Of a DNA stretch of 64,000 nucleotides, positions 31,212 to 42,996 are shown piece after piece. The stretch is from Klebsiella sp. RHBSTW-00484 (GTDB lineage: Bacteria > Pseudomonadota > Gammaproteobacteria > Enterobacterales > Enterobacteriaceae), in contig NZ_CP055481.1 of NCBI RefSeq assembly GCF_013705725.1, positions 1,736,001-1,800,000 of the forward strand, in the 5' to 3' direction. The translations under genes and the position numbers were made by a program. Positions within the stretch are counted from its first letter, which is position 1. Every line of letters starts with the position of its first letter. The notes beneath the pieces are model-generated. The model was given only the letters and a program-made list of their open reading frames with translations. It was not told the DNA's origin and did not search any database.

Positions 31212-31238
31212 GCGCGCTACCTCTTATCTATGATGCCG

Positions 31239-32366
31239 TCAGGCGACCAGCTGTTCCATGATGCGTTGGTACATCCGCGCCAGTAGCTGGAGATCGGCGG
31301 CATTAACACATTCGTTGATTTTATGAATAGTGGCATTCACTGGCCCCAGCTCAACCACCTGCGCACCCATGCGTGCGATAAAACGCCCGTCGGAGGTGCC
31401 GCCATTGGTCAGGAGCTGCGGTTTAATTTCATTATAGTGCTCTATGGCGTTCACCACCGCATCAACCAGTTTACCGCGGCCGGTCAGGAACGGTTGGCCT
31501 GAAAGCCACCAGTCAACGCTGTAGCGCAGTTCGTATTTCTCCAGCAGTGCTACAACGCGCGCTTTGATCATTTCGTCAGTCAATTCTGTGCTAAAGCGGA
31601 AGTTGAACTGCACGAACATATCGCCGGGAATCACGTTGTTGCTGCCGGTTCCGGCCTGCACGTTAGCGATTTGCATGCTGGTTGGCGGGAAGAAATCATT
31701 GCCTTTATCCCATTCAATATTCACCAGCTCTGCCAGCATCGGAGCGGCGCGGTGGACCGGGTTATCCGCGAGATGGGGATAGGCCACGTGCCCCTGCACG
31801 CCGTGAATGGTCAGGTTGCAGGTCAGGGAGCCGCGACGGCCATTTTTGACGACGTCGCCGACAACTTCGGTACTGGAGGGTTCTCCGACCAGACAGTAAT
31901 CCAGGCGCTCGTTACGCGCCATTAGCGCTTCCACGACTTTAACGGTGCCGTTTTTGGCGCTAGCTTCTTCATCTGAGGTGATCAGAAATGCCAGGCGACC
32001 TTGATGGTTCGGGTACTGGGCGACAAAGCGTTCAGCGGCAACCACCATCGCAGCGAGAGAGCCTTTCATGTCTGCCGCGCCGCGGCCAAACAGCATTCCG
32101 TCGCGAATAGTAGGCTCGAAAGGCGGGTTAATCCAGCGGTCGGCATCGCCAGAAGGGACAACATCAGTATGGCCGGCGAAAGCCAGCGTTTCCCCGCGCC
32201 CGCGCCAGGCCCAGAAGTTTTGGGTATCGCCGAAATCCATCGGTTCAACGGTAAAGCCAATCGCACGCAGACGTTCAATCATTAACGCCTGGCATCCCGC
32301 ATCATCGGGGCTGAGGGAAGGGCGGCGAATAAGCTGCTGAGCCAGCTCAATGACCGGGCAAGACAT
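31239..32366 (-). CDS. dapE: succinyl-diaminopimelate desuccinylase
   Basis: DapE hydrolyses N-succinyl-LL-diaminopimelate in the lysine/peptidoglycan precursor pathway. The 375-residue M20 zinc peptidase shows the metal ligands in [32 protein letters not shown] with the catalytic Glu, and the C-terminal His in [11 protein letters not shown]. Length matches E. coli. It begins 3 bp after yffB. Confidence 0.98.
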   Translation of the reverse strand: MSCPVIELAQQLIRRPSLSPDDAGCQALMIERLRAIGFTVEPMDFGDTQNFWAWRGRGETLAFAGHTDVVPSGDADRWINPPFEPTIRDGMLFGRGAADMKGSLAAMVVAAERFVAQYPNHQGRLAFLITSDEEASAKNGTVKVVEALMARNERLDYCLVGEPSSTEVVGDVVKNGRRGSLTCNLTIHGVQGHVAYPHLADNPVHRAAPMLAELVNIEWDKGNDFFPPTSMQIANVQAGTGSNNVIPGDMFVQFNFRFSTELTDEMIKARVVALLEKYELRYSVDWWLSGQPFLTGRGKLVDAVVNAIEHYNEIKPQLLTNGGTSDGRFIARMGAQVVELGPVNATIHKINECVNAADLQLLARMYQRIMEQLVA

Positions 32367-32369
32367 AGA

Positions 32370-32723
32370 CTACACCTCGTTAAACTGCTGATAACTAGAT
32401 TCACTGAAACCCAGCAGCATAGGCTGACCGGGCGCACAGAGCAATGGGCGTTTGATGATTGCCGGCATTTCCAGCATCAGTTTTGCCGCAGCATCGGCGT
32501 TATCGATACCTGCGCGGACCGTTTCGTCTAGCTTGCGCCAGGTGGTTCCCCGGGTATTGAGCAGCGCTTCCCAGCCGAGTTCATCTATAAAGGTATCTAA
32601 TAATTCGCGGTCCAGACCATCAACCCGATAATCATGAAAACGATATTCTATCTGCTGGGCTTCCAGCCAGCGGCGGGCCTTTTTTATGGTATCGCAATTT
32701 TTTATCCCGTACATGGTGAGCAT
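32370..32723 (-). CDS. yffB: ArsC/Spx-family protein YffB
   Basis: The 117-residue thioredoxin-fold protein has a single N-terminal Cys10 in [14 protein letters not shown] and the conserved IIKRPLL segment. It resembles the glutathione-dependent YffB proteins rather than true arsenate reductases. It is the first gene of yffB-dapE-ypfN, and an ERIC element begins 52 bp upstream. Physiological role unknown. Confidence 0.92.
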   Translation of the reverse strand: MLTMYGIKNCDTIKKARRWLEAQQIEYRFHDYRVDGLDRELLDTFIDELGWEALLNTRGTTWRKLDETVRAGIDNADAAAKLMLEMPAIIKRPLLCAPGQPMLLGFSESSYQQFNEV

Positions 32724-32774
32724 GATTAAACCTTTTCCATTGAATTAAAAGTTTGACCAGGAATATTCCTAATA

Positions 32775-32901
32775 ATACCCGTCATACTTCAAGTTGCTTA
32801 TGTGTTGGCTGCACTCGCTCACCCCAGTCACATAGTTATCTATGTTCCCGGGGATTCACTCCCTTGCCGCCTTTAAGCAACTCGAATTATTTAGGGTATA
32901 T
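32775..32901. repeat. ERIC (IRU) element upstream of yffB
   Basis: This is a 127-bp imperfect palindrome with ends ATACCC and GGGTAT. It has the conserved blocks TGTGTTGGCTGCACTCGCTC, ACCCCAGTCACATAGTTATC and CCGGGGATTCACTCCCTTGC. It is the same family as the element at 26013-26139 but more diverged in the centre. It lies in the promoter or leader region of yffB-dapE. Confidence 0.92.
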
Positions 32902-33231
32902 AGGTCGTTAATAAATAATACGTGAATTACGTTAATAAATATCGTTTTTTACCCGTGATATATCCTGAACGTTATCTATTGGTTGCTTTTTGACCTGTTT
33001 TTGCGCTGTGACTTGTCACAAGCCGAGTGAGGGCGGATTGTGCTGATGAACAAATGTTGCTGAATGTTGCTGTTGGTCACATTAAACGGGTTAAATTCGG
33101 CTCATAGTACTTACGAATGAAAGGGCTTTTTCTGGAGGCGGTAATTAAAGTAATCAGAGCGATAGCGTAAACACACTTTTCACCATCAACGAATTTGCAT
33201 AAAATCACCCATAATAATAAGAGAGGCTATT
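32902..33231. other. intergenic region before ypfM
   Basis: About 330 bp without a gene. It has a TGTGAC-TT-GTCACA inverted repeat at 33007-33020 whose spacing does not fit CRP. The ypfM promoter must lie here but I cannot place it. Confidence 0.5.
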
Positions 33232-33291
33232 ATGATTGAGCATGAACTAGGGAACTGGAAAGATTTTATTGAAGGTATGCTTCGTAAATAA
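33232..33291 (+). CDS. ypfM: 19-residue small protein YpfM
   Basis: The frame encodes MIEHELGNWKDFIEGMLRK, differing in about two residues from the E. coli small protein YpfM. GAGAGG lies 6-7 nt before the ATG. Conservation of frame, start and stop supports a real gene. It is an amphipathic, probably helical peptide of unknown function. It lies in the same place as in E. coli, between yffB and acrD, and a terminator follows about 70 bp downstream. Confidence 0.85.
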   Translation: MIEHELGNWKDFIEGMLRK

Positions 33292-33359
33292 ATTTCCATA
33301 ATGTAAGTAGGGCGATTCCACGGGCAGAATAATAATGCAGTCGAAACGACCAATTATGA

Positions 33360-33390
33360 AAAAGGCGACACTTTCGGTCGCCTTTTCTGT
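33360..33390. terminator. terminator between ypfM and acrD
   Basis: AAAAGGCGAC pairs with GTCGCCTTTT around a 7-nt loop, with T4 on the plus strand and A/T flanks on both sides. It can serve ypfM and the convergent acrD. Confidence 0.8.
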
Positions 33391-33428
33391 TATTAATCCC
33401 GGTAAAATAAAGCAGACTTATCTCTTTG

Positions 33429-36400
33429 TTATTGCGGCCGTTCCTTAAGCGGGAAGCGACGGCGCACCAGCACGAAGAACAGCGGTACGAAGAAGATTGC
33501 CAGCACGGTAGCGGAGATCATACCGCCCATCACGCCAGTCCCCACCGCATGCTGGCTGCCGGAACCGGCCCCGGTGCTGGTCGCCATCGGCAGCACGCCG
33601 AAGATAAATGCCAGCGAAGTCATCAGTATTGGCCGCAGTCGCTGGCGACAGGCCGATAGCGTCGCGATAAGCAGGTCTTCACCTTTCTGGTTTAACTCAT
33701 TGGCAAACTCGACGATAAGAATGGCGTTTTTCGCCGACAAACCGATAACCGTTAACAGACCCACCTGGAAATAAACGTCGTTTTCCAGACCGCGCATCCA
33801 GGTCGCCAGCAGCGCGCCGATAACCCCCAGCGGTACCACCAGCATCACTGAGAACGGCACCGACCAGCTTTCATACAGAGCCGCCAGACACAAGAACACA
33901 ACCAGCAGCGAAATGGCGTACAGCGCCGGGGCCTGCGCGCCGGAGAGGCGTTCCTGATAAGACATCGCCGTCCACTCCACGCCAAATCCATTCGGTAGCT
34001 GCTGGGCCAGTTCTTCCATGATTGTCATGGCGGTACCGGTACTGACGCCCGGGGCGGCTTCACCGACGATCTCCACCGCCGAGTAGCCGTTGTAGCGCTC
34101 CAGACGCGGCGAGCCGGTCTCCCAGCGCGAGGTGGCGAAGGCGGAGAAGGGCACCATCGTGCCGCTGTTGTTGCGTACATACCAAAGATTGATATCGTCC
34201 GGCAGCATGCGATATGGCGCTGCGGCCTGAACATAAACCTTCTTCACGCGACCGCGGTCCATAAAGTCATTGACGTAGCTCGAGCCCCAGGCGGTTTGCA
34301 GCGTATCGTTGATATCGTCGATGGACACGCCCAGCGCCTGCGCTTTACGCTGATCGATGTCGACCTGCAACTGCGGGCTATCGTCGAGGCCGTTATGGCG
34401 GACACGGGTCAATTGGTCATTTTTGGCAGCCAGCTCCAGCAGGGTATCACGGGCGGCCATCAGCGCTTCGTGTCCGTTACCGGCGTGGTCCTCCAGCTCC
34501 ATATCGAAACCGGCGGAGCTGCCCAGCCCGCTAATAGCCGGTGGGCTGCTGGCGAACACGCGCGCTTCTTTAATTTTGTTAAACGCCTTGGTTGCGCGTT
34601 CGATGATGGCAAAGGATGAACCGGTTGTTGGATCGCGCTCGTCCCAATCCTTCAGACGCACGAACATGCGCGCTACGTTCTGCCCGTTGCCGCCGGGGCC
34701 GGAGCCGATGGTGGCGAATACCGATTCGACGTTCTGTTTCTCCTGTTTCAGGAAGTAATCTTCCGCCTGCTGTACCACTTTCAGCGTCTGCTGCTGGGTC
34801 GCGCCGCTGGGCAATTGCACCGACGTGGTAAACATGCCGCGGTCTTCCAGCGGCAGGAATGACGTAGGGAGATGCAGGAACAGAAACACCATCCCGCCCA
34901 GCAGCAGGACGTAGATCATTATCCAGCGCAGCGAACGGTGAAGAATTTTGCCGACGGCGGTTTCGTAGCGGTCGGCATTACGATTAAACATGCGGTTAAA
35001 CCAGCCGAAGAAGCCCCGTTGTCCGTGGGATTCTCCTTTATGAATCGGTTTGAGCAAGGTGGCGCACAGCGCTGGCGTCAGGATCATCGCCACCAGGACG
35101 GATAGCACCATCGCTGAGACAATCGTTATTGAGAACTGACGATAGATAGCGCCGGTGGTGCCGCCGAAGAAGGCCATCGGCACAAATACCGCCGAGAGCA
35201 CCATGGCAATGCCGACCAGCGCCCCCTGGATCTGCCCCATCGATTTTCGCGTCGCCTCTCGCGGCGAAAGACCTTCCTCGCTCATGATGCGCTCGACGTT
35301 TTCCACCACCACGATGGCATCATCCACCAGCAGGCCGATCGCCAGCACCACGGCGAACATGGTTAAGGTGTTGATGCTGTAGCCGCAGATGTAGAGGACG
35401 GCGAAGGTTCCCATCAGTACCACCGGAACGGCGATGGTGGGGATCAGCGTGGCACGGAAGTTCTGCAAGAACAGGTACATCACGAGGAACACCAGCGCGA
35501 TGGCTTCCAGCAGCGTCTTCGCTACGTCAGTAATTGATGCTTTCACGAAAGAAGTGGTTTCGTAGGCAACTTTGTATTCCAGACCGTGCGGGAAGTATTG
35601 CGATAGCTCGTTCAGGCGGTCGATAACGCGTTCGGCGGTCGCCATTTCGTTGGCGCCGGATGCCAGTTTTATCCCCAGACCGGAAGCGGCCTGACGGTTG
35701 TAGCGGCTAAGATAATCGTATTTTTCCGCCCCCATCTCGACGGTGGCGACGTCGCCGAGAGTGACCTCGGAACCATCCTGATTAACCCGCAGGGTGATAT
35801 CGCGGAACTGCTCTGGGGTTTGTAACAGCGACTGTGAATTAATGGTGGCGTTCAATGCCTGTTTATCCACCGACGGCGTGCCGCCCAGTTGGCCGACGGC
35901 AATCTGGGCGTTCTGTGACGAAATCGCATCGGTGACGTCTTTCGCCGTCATCTGAAAACTATTGAGCTTGGCCGGGTCGAGCCAGATGCGCATTGAGTAC
36001 TGGGAGCCGTACGCGTCGATGTCGCCGACGCCGTTTACGCGGCTCAGCGGGTCCTGAATATTACTGGCGACGTAGTCGGAGATATCCTGTTTATCCATGC
36101 TGCCATCGGTAGAGACAAAGGCGATGGTCAGGATATTGGTATCCCCGGTTTTGCGCACCGTCACACCCTGGTTTTGTACGGCCTGCGGGAGTTTACGCAT
36201 TGCTGATTGCAGCTGGTTCTGCACCTGCTGAACGGCTTCGTCCGGGTCGGTCCCGGCGGTAAAGCTCAGCGTCACGCTTGCCTGACCTGTGCCGCTACTC
36301 TGTGATGACATATACATCAGGTTGTCGAGTCCGGTCATGTTTTGTTCGATGACCTGGGTAACGGTATTCTCCAGCGTTTGTGCAGAGGCTCCGGGATAGT

Positions 36401-36542
36401 TCGCTGTGATTCGCACGTTGGGCGGTGCTAGTTCGGGGTATTGCTCCACGGGAAGCGACAAAATCGCGAGCGTTCCGGTCAGGCATAAAAGGATTGCCAG
36501 AACCCACGCAAAAATGGGGCGATCGATAAAGAAATTCGCCAT
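33429..36542 (-). CDS. acrD: aminoglycoside/multidrug efflux RND pump AcrD
   Basis: AcrD is an inner-membrane RND transporter that works with AcrA and TolC to expel aminoglycosides, some beta-lactams and other amphiphiles by proton antiport. The 1037-residue protein has the E. coli length. It starts [17 protein letters not shown] and has 12 helices and two large periplasmic loops. The proton-relay acidic pair is in TM4 ([16 protein letters not shown]). The full length resembles AcrD more than AcrB, including the end [14 protein letters not shown] BaeR-box-like site lies upstream. Confidence 0.97.
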   Translation of the reverse strand: MANFFIDRPIFAWVLAILLCLTGTLAILSLPVEQYPELAPPNVRITANYPGASAQTLENTVTQVIEQNMTGLDNLMYMSSQSSGTGQASVTLSFTAGTDPDEAVQQVQNQLQSAMRKLPQAVQNQGVTVRKTGDTNILTIAFVSTDGSMDKQDISDYVASNIQDPLSRVNGVGDIDAYGSQYSMRIWLDPAKLNSFQMTAKDVTDAISSQNAQIAVGQLGGTPSVDKQALNATINSQSLLQTPEQFRDITLRVNQDGSEVTLGDVATVEMGAEKYDYLSRYNRQAASGLGIKLASGANEMATAERVIDRLNELSQYFPHGLEYKVAYETTSFVKASITDVAKTLLEAIALVFLVMYLFLQNFRATLIPTIAVPVVLMGTFAVLYICGYSINTLTMFAVVLAIGLLVDDAIVVVENVERIMSEEGLSPREATRKSMGQIQGALVGIAMVLSAVFVPMAFFGGTTGAIYRQFSITIVSAMVLSVLVAMILTPALCATLLKPIHKGESHGQRGFFGWFNRMFNRNADRYETAVGKILHRSLRWIMIYVLLLGGMVFLFLHLPTSFLPLEDRGMFTTSVQLPSGATQQQTLKVVQQAEDYFLKQEKQNVESVFATIGSGPGGNGQNVARMFVRLKDWDERDPTTGSSFAIIERATKAFNKIKEARVFASSPPAISGLGSSAGFDMELEDHAGNGHEALMAARDTLLELAAKNDQLTRVRHNGLDDSPQLQVDIDQRKAQALGVSIDDINDTLQTAWGSSYVNDFMDRGRVKKVYVQAAAPYRMLPDDINLWYVRNNSGTMVPFSAFATSRWETGSPRLERYNGYSAVEIVGEAAPGVSTGTAMTIMEELAQQLPNGFGVEWTAMSYQERLSGAQAPALYAISLLVVFLCLAALYESWSVPFSVMLVVPLGVIGALLATWMRGLENDVYFQVGLLTVIGLSAKNAILIVEFANELNQKGEDLLIATLSACRQRLRPILMTSLAFIFGVLPMATSTGAGSGSQHAVGTGVMGGMISATVLAIFFVPLFFVLVRRRFPLKERPQ

Positions 36543-36614
36543 CAGAATTGGAACCTCATTTTGCTCATCTTTTTGTTATTGCATAGCCTGTGACACTTTA
36601 GCGGCAAGCCCTCA

Positions 36615-36632
36615 GGCAATCGTGGAGAAATT
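36615..36632 (-). promoter_or_regulatory. BaeR box-like site upstream of acrD
   Basis: On the minus strand AATTTCTCCACGATTGCC matches the remembered BaeR consensus TTTTTCTCCATDATTGGC at 14 of 18 positions. It lies about 75-90 bp before the acrD start. E. coli acrD is induced by BaeSR under envelope stress, so the site is plausible. Confidence 0.55.
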
Positions 36633-38907
<2,275 letters not shown>

Positions 38908-38965
38908 CGACAAAGCAGGTCCCACGGCGTAGTATGGCGACGTTATTTCATGCCGTGGGGCCCGT

Positions 38966-39550
38966 ATGTCACTCAATATCAACGTTATCAAAGATAAAAT
39001 TCTCTCCGAAAACTGGTTCGTTTTACGCAATATGACCTACGAGCTGACGCGTAGCGACGGCAGCGTGGTTCGCCATAAACGTGAGGTCTATGACCGCGGC
39101 AACGGTGCTACCATCATGCTCTATAACCGCCGCAAGCAGAGCGTGGTCCTGGTGCGCCAGTTTCGCGTCGCGACCTGGGTAAACGGCAATGAAGACGGCA
39201 TGTTGATTGAGACCTGCGCTGGGCTGTTGGATAACGACGAGCCAGAAGTGTGCGTGCGCAAAGAAGCTATCGAAGAGACCGGCTTTGAGGTCGGCGAAGT
39301 TCGTAAACTGTTCGAGCTGTATATGTCCCCCGGTGGCGTCACCGAGCTTATCCACTTCTTTATCGCTGAATACAGCGATGCCCAGCGGGCTAACGATGGC
39401 GGCGGGGTTGATGATGAAGAGATTGACGTGCTTGAGCTGCCTTTCAGCCAGGCGCTGGAGATGGTGGCGAATGGGGAAATACGTGATGGCAAAGCAGTGA
39501 TCCTCCTGCAATATTTGCAAACTTCCGGGCTGATGACGCGGGATATCTGA
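38966..39550 (+). CDS. nudK: GDP-mannose pyrophosphatase NudK
   Basis: NudK hydrolyses GDP-mannose to GMP and mannose 1-phosphate. The 194-residue Nudix protein has the box beginning GLLDND and continuing [16 protein letters not shown], which keeps the REX-EEXG metal-binding core with RE read as KEA-EETG. It lies 58 bp after aegA, with a hairpin in the gap (CCCACGGC/GCCGTGGG). Length is 3 residues more than E. coli. Confidence 0.92.
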   Translation: MSLNINVIKDKILSENWFVLRNMTYELTRSDGSVVRHKREVYDRGNGATIMLYNRRKQSVVLVRQFRVATWVNGNEDGMLIETCAGLLDNDEPEVCVRKEAIEETGFEVGEVRKLFELYMSPGGVTELIHFFIAEYSDAQRANDGGGVDDEEIDVLELPFSQALEMVANGEIRDGKAVILLQYLQTSGLMTRDI

Positions 39551-39628
39551 TAAATCCGATTGAGTAAAAGCTCGCCGCTGGTGAACATAACCGCTGTTAA
39601 TCGTGTTCTCACCGGGGTCGTGCCGCTC

Positions 39629-40696
39629 ATGTTGTATCGGGTTATTTTGTTCCTGCTTTTCGGTTTGCTGCCGACTTCGTCGGCGTGGGCGGCACCGGCG
39701 CAACAGCTCTTTAGCGACTGGATGGTAACCTGCAATAATCAAAACTTCTGCGTCGCCCGCAACGTTGGGCTACATCATGGGCTGGTAATGACCCTCACTC
39801 GCAGCGCCGGAGCGGCCACCAATGCCAGCCTGCGCATCGAACTTGGCGGCGTGGGCAACCCGGTTGCTACCCTGGCGCCGATTGCGCCTCGTCTTCTCCT
39901 CGACGGTCAGTCCCTGACGTTGGGCGATGAACACTGGCAGATTGCCGATAAACTCCTTAAAACTGACGATAGCGCCACCATTAATGCCTTCCTGCAACAA
40001 GTGCAGGAAGCGCAGGCGATTACCCTCGAAAATGGCCTGCAGAAGATTTCTCTGCAGGGACTGAAGGCTGCTTTGTTGTTTATTGATAACCGACAAAAGC
40101 GGGTGGGTAGCGAAACAGCGTGGATTGGTAAGGGAGAAGAGCCGCCGCTCAGCGTTCCGCCAGCGCCTGCGCTGCGGACGGTAGCGAAAGTGGATATGAC
40201 GCAATCGCCCCTCAGCCGTGATGAGCTTAACGATCTGATGGATTACGGTAACGAACGAATGAATAACAGCGCCTGTTCACTGGACCCGTTTCGCCGCGAG
40301 GTACGGGTTGCCGCGCTGACCGACGATAAAGTTCTGCTGATGACCAGCTGTGAAGCGGGCGCTTACAACACCATCTGGTTGGCCTGGCTGGTGTCGCGCC
40401 AGCGTCCATTTATTGCCCGCCCGCTACGCCTGACACTGCCTTTCCAGCCCCCCGGCGATGCGCCCCGCGCGATTGAGCTGGTTAACGCCAGCTATGACGA
40501 TCGGCACCAGGAACTGGTGACGCTGGATAAAGGGCGTGCGCCCGGCGACTGCGGGACGCAAACGCGCTGGCGCTATGACGGCCAGCGGTTTAGCCTTGTG
40601 CGCTACGCCCGGCAGCCGCAATGCGATAACTGGCAGGGGCCAGACGCCTGGCCCACTTTATGGGTTACCCGTTCAGTTGCGCAGCCGCCACGCTGA
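39629..40696 (+). CDS. ypfG: DUF1176 exported protein YpfG
   Basis: The 355-residue precursor has a signal peptide (LYRVILFLLFGLLPTSSAWA, cleaved before APAQQLFSDW). A periplasmic DUF1176 domain follows, with paired cysteines (CNNQNFC). It aligns over its length with E. coli YpfG, whose function is unknown. The E. coli protein ends at DAWPTLWITR; here SVAQPPR is added, encoded by the first copy of a 49-bp duplication shared with tktB. I placed the start at the ATG before the signal peptide; a longer frame from 39560 has no Shine-Dalgarno support. Confidence 0.85.
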   Translation: MLYRVILFLLFGLLPTSSAWAAPAQQLFSDWMVTCNNQNFCVARNVGLHHGLVMTLTRSAGAATNASLRIELGGVGNPVATLAPIAPRLLLDGQSLTLGDEHWQIADKLLKTDDSATINAFLQQVQEAQAITLENGLQKISLQGLKAALLFIDNRQKRVGSETAWIGKGEEPPLSVPPAPALRTVAKVDMTQSPLSRDELNDLMDYGNERMNNSACSLDPFRREVRVAALTDDKVLLMTSCEAGAYNTIWLAWLVSRQRPFIARPLRLTLPFQPPGDAPRAIELVNASYDDRHQELVTLDKGRAPGDCGTQTRWRYDGQRFSLVRYARQPQCDNWQGPDAWPTLWVTRSVAQPPR

Positions 40697-40764
40697 CAAG
40701 ATACTCAACGGTGAAACCCGTTCTGTAATTCATCCGCCACGCTGACGATATGATCAACGGTAAA
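40667..40764. repeat. 49-bp imperfect tandem duplication at the ypfG/tktB 3' ends
   Basis: The copy at 40667-40715 and the copy at 40716-40764 share ACCCGTTC, CCGCCACGCTGAC and TCAACGGT at a constant 49-bp offset. The right copy encodes the end of tktB on the minus strand ([16 protein letters not shown]). The left copy, read on the minus strand after one extra base, encodes [17 protein letters not shown] and a stop. It therefore looks like a duplicated and frameshifted tktB terminus. Confidence 0.75.
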
Positions 40765-42708
40765 GCCGAAGAACGGGAAGAGGTCATCCGCCGGGGCCGA
40801 TTCGCCAAAGCCGGTCATACCGACAACCTTGCCTTTTAAGCCGACGTATTTATACCAGTAGTCGGCGATCCCGGCCTCGACGGCGACGCGAGCTTCTACG
40901 CCCGATGGCAGGACCGATTCCCGATACGCCTCGTCCTGGGTATCAAACACATCGGTTGACGGCAGGGAGACGACACGAACATTCACCCCGTTGGCGAGCA
41001 GCTTCTCCGCTGCCAGCACGGTAATCTCCACTTCCGAACCGGTGGCGATCAGGATTAGATCCGGCTTGCCGCCGGCGTCCTTCAGTATGTATCCGCCGCG
41101 CGCAATATTCTGCACCTGCTCCGGCGTGCGCGCCATCTGCGTCAAATTTTGTCGTGAGAGAATGAGCGCAGTCGGTCCGTTGTGACGCTCTACCGCCAGT
41201 TTCCACGCTACTGCGGCTTCCACCTGATCGCACGGTCGCCAGGTGCTGAAATTCGGCGTCAGGCGCAGGCTGGCAAGCTGTTCCACCGCCTGGTGAGTTG
41301 GGCCATCTTCCCCAAGTCCAATGGAGTCGTGGGTATAAACCATGATTTGCCGCGCTTTCATCAGCGCCGCCATCCGCGCCGCGTTGCGGGCATACTCGAC
41401 AAACATCAGGAAGGTGGCGGTATAGGGGACAAACCCGCCGTGATGCGCGATGCCGTTGGCAATGGCGGTCATGCCGAATTCGCGCACCCCGTAGTGAATG
41501 TAGTTGCCCGCCAGATCTTCTTTTAGCGAGGTAGAACCTTTCCAGATGGTCAGGTTACTTGGCGCGAGATCCGCCGAACCACCGAGCAGTTCCGGCAGCA
41601 TCGGGCCGTAAATATTTAGGGTGTTTTGTGATGCTTTACGGGTGGCGATTTTTGCCGGATTGGCCTGTAGGTCGGCAATATATTTCTGCGTAGTTTCATT
41701 CCAGGAGTCAGGCAGACCGCCGCTCATGCGACGCGTAAACTCGGCCGCCAGGTCCGGCCAGGATTTTTGGTATGCGGCAAACTTCTCTTGCCAGTTTTTC
41801 TGCGCCTTTTCGCCTTTTTCGCGGGCGTCCCAGGCGCGGTAAATTTCTTTGGGGATTTCAAAAGCGGGATGGTGCCAACCTAGTTTCTGCCGCGCCAGCG
41901 CCACTTCCTGTTCGCCCAGCGCCGCGCCGTGGGCCTCTTCTTTGCCAGCTTTATTTGGCGAACCAAAGCCAATCACCGTCCGGCAGATAATCAGCGACGG
42001 TTTATCTTTCACGCTCTGGGCTTCCAGAATAGCTTTTTTCACCGCTTCCGGATCGTGGCCGTCGATTTCATGCACCACATGCCAGTGGTAGGCTTCGAAG
42101 CGTTTTGCCGTGTCATCGGTAAACCAGCCTTTAACTTCGCCATCAATGGAGATGCCGTTGTGATCGTAGAAGCCGATCAGCTTGCCTAATCCCAGCGTGC
42201 CTGCCAGCGAGCACACCTCGTGGGAGATCCCCTCCATCAGGCAACCATCTCCCATAAAAACATAAGTGAAGTGATCGACAATCTCGTGCCCCGGCTGATT
42301 AAACTGCGCGGCCAGCGTGCGTTCGGCGATCGCCAGACCAACGGCATTCGCCAGCCCCTGACCCAGCGGCCCGGTGGTGGTTTCAACGCCTGGGGTATAG
42401 CCAATTTCCGGATGGCCTGGGGTTTTTGAGTGCAGTTGACGGAAGTTTTTCAACTCCGCAATGGGTAAGTCATAGCCCGTCAGATGCAACAGGCTGTAAA
42501 GCAGCATCGAAGCATGACCGTTAGACAAAATAAAGCGGTCACGGTCGTACCACTGCGGGTTTTCGGGGTTGTGCTTGAGAAAATCATTCCACAGCACCTC
42601 GGCAATATCCGCCATACCCATTGGGGCGCCGGGATGGCCGGAATTGGCTTTCTGAACAGCATCCATACTCAGGGCGCGAATCGCGTTGGCAAGTTCTCTT
42701 CGGGACAT
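40705..42708 (-). CDS. tktB: transketolase 2
   Basis: Transketolase transfers two-carbon units between sugar phosphates in the pentose phosphate pathway with thiamine diphosphate. The 667-residue protein shows the ThDP-binding [18 protein letters not shown], the substrate residues in [20 protein letters not shown], and [13 protein letters not shown]. It is closer to E. coli TktB than TktA, and sits at the tktB locus. The ATG at 42708 follows AGGAG; the ATG at 42726 is less likely. The last residues ([10 protein letters not shown]) differ from E. coli, apparently from a local tandem duplication. talA, adjacent in K-12, is absent. Confidence 0.95.
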   Translation of the reverse strand: MSRRELANAIRALSMDAVQKANSGHPGAPMGMADIAEVLWNDFLKHNPENPQWYDRDRFILSNGHASMLLYSLLHLTGYDLPIAELKNFRQLHSKTPGHPEIGYTPGVETTTGPLGQGLANAVGLAIAERTLAAQFNQPGHEIVDHFTYVFMGDGCLMEGISHEVCSLAGTLGLGKLIGFYDHNGISIDGEVKGWFTDDTAKRFEAYHWHVVHEIDGHDPEAVKKAILEAQSVKDKPSLIICRTVIGFGSPNKAGKEEAHGAALGEQEVALARQKLGWHHPAFEIPKEIYRAWDAREKGEKAQKNWQEKFAAYQKSWPDLAAEFTRRMSGGLPDSWNETTQKYIADLQANPAKIATRKASQNTLNIYGPMLPELLGGSADLAPSNLTIWKGSTSLKEDLAGNYIHYGVREFGMTAIANGIAHHGGFVPYTATFLMFVEYARNAARMAALMKARQIMVYTHDSIGLGEDGPTHQAVEQLASLRLTPNFSTWRPCDQVEAAVAWKLAVERHNGPTALILSRQNLTQMARTPEQVQNIARGGYILKDAGGKPDLILIATGSEVEITVLAAEKLLANGVNVRVVSLPSTDVFDTQDEAYRESVLPSGVEARVAVEAGIADYWYKYVGLKGKVVGMTGFGESAPADDLFPFFGFTVDHIVSVADELQNGFHR

Positions 42709-42996
42709 AATGTGCTCCTGAAACAATACGTTGCGTGAGTTTTTATTGGCTTAGGATAGAGAGGTTGATGAAGTGCATAACTAAAAAGCATAGCAGACGG
42801 GACTATCATTGCTTCCGAAACTAAGTTACATAAACATTATAAATCGATAACAAATATAACTTTGTTTTGGCGAGAGTTTGGCGGTGTTCAAAGTTTACGA
42901 AGCCGTCAGGCGAGATACTAGGTGGCCCTTTAGGGTGAACATCCGATACGCCATTACGCTTCACCCCTACGATCGATATGTGAAAGGAAAGATAAA
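42709..42996. other. tktB-maeB divergent spacer, without talA
   Basis: These 288 bp hold both promoters and no gene. In K-12 talA occupies this position. I do not see a remnant of it. Confidence 0.6.

Noticed and set aside
33007..33020. TGTGAC-TT-GTCACA as a CRP site
   Set aside because: CRP needs six bases between TGTGA and TCACA; here there are four. It may still bind another regulator.
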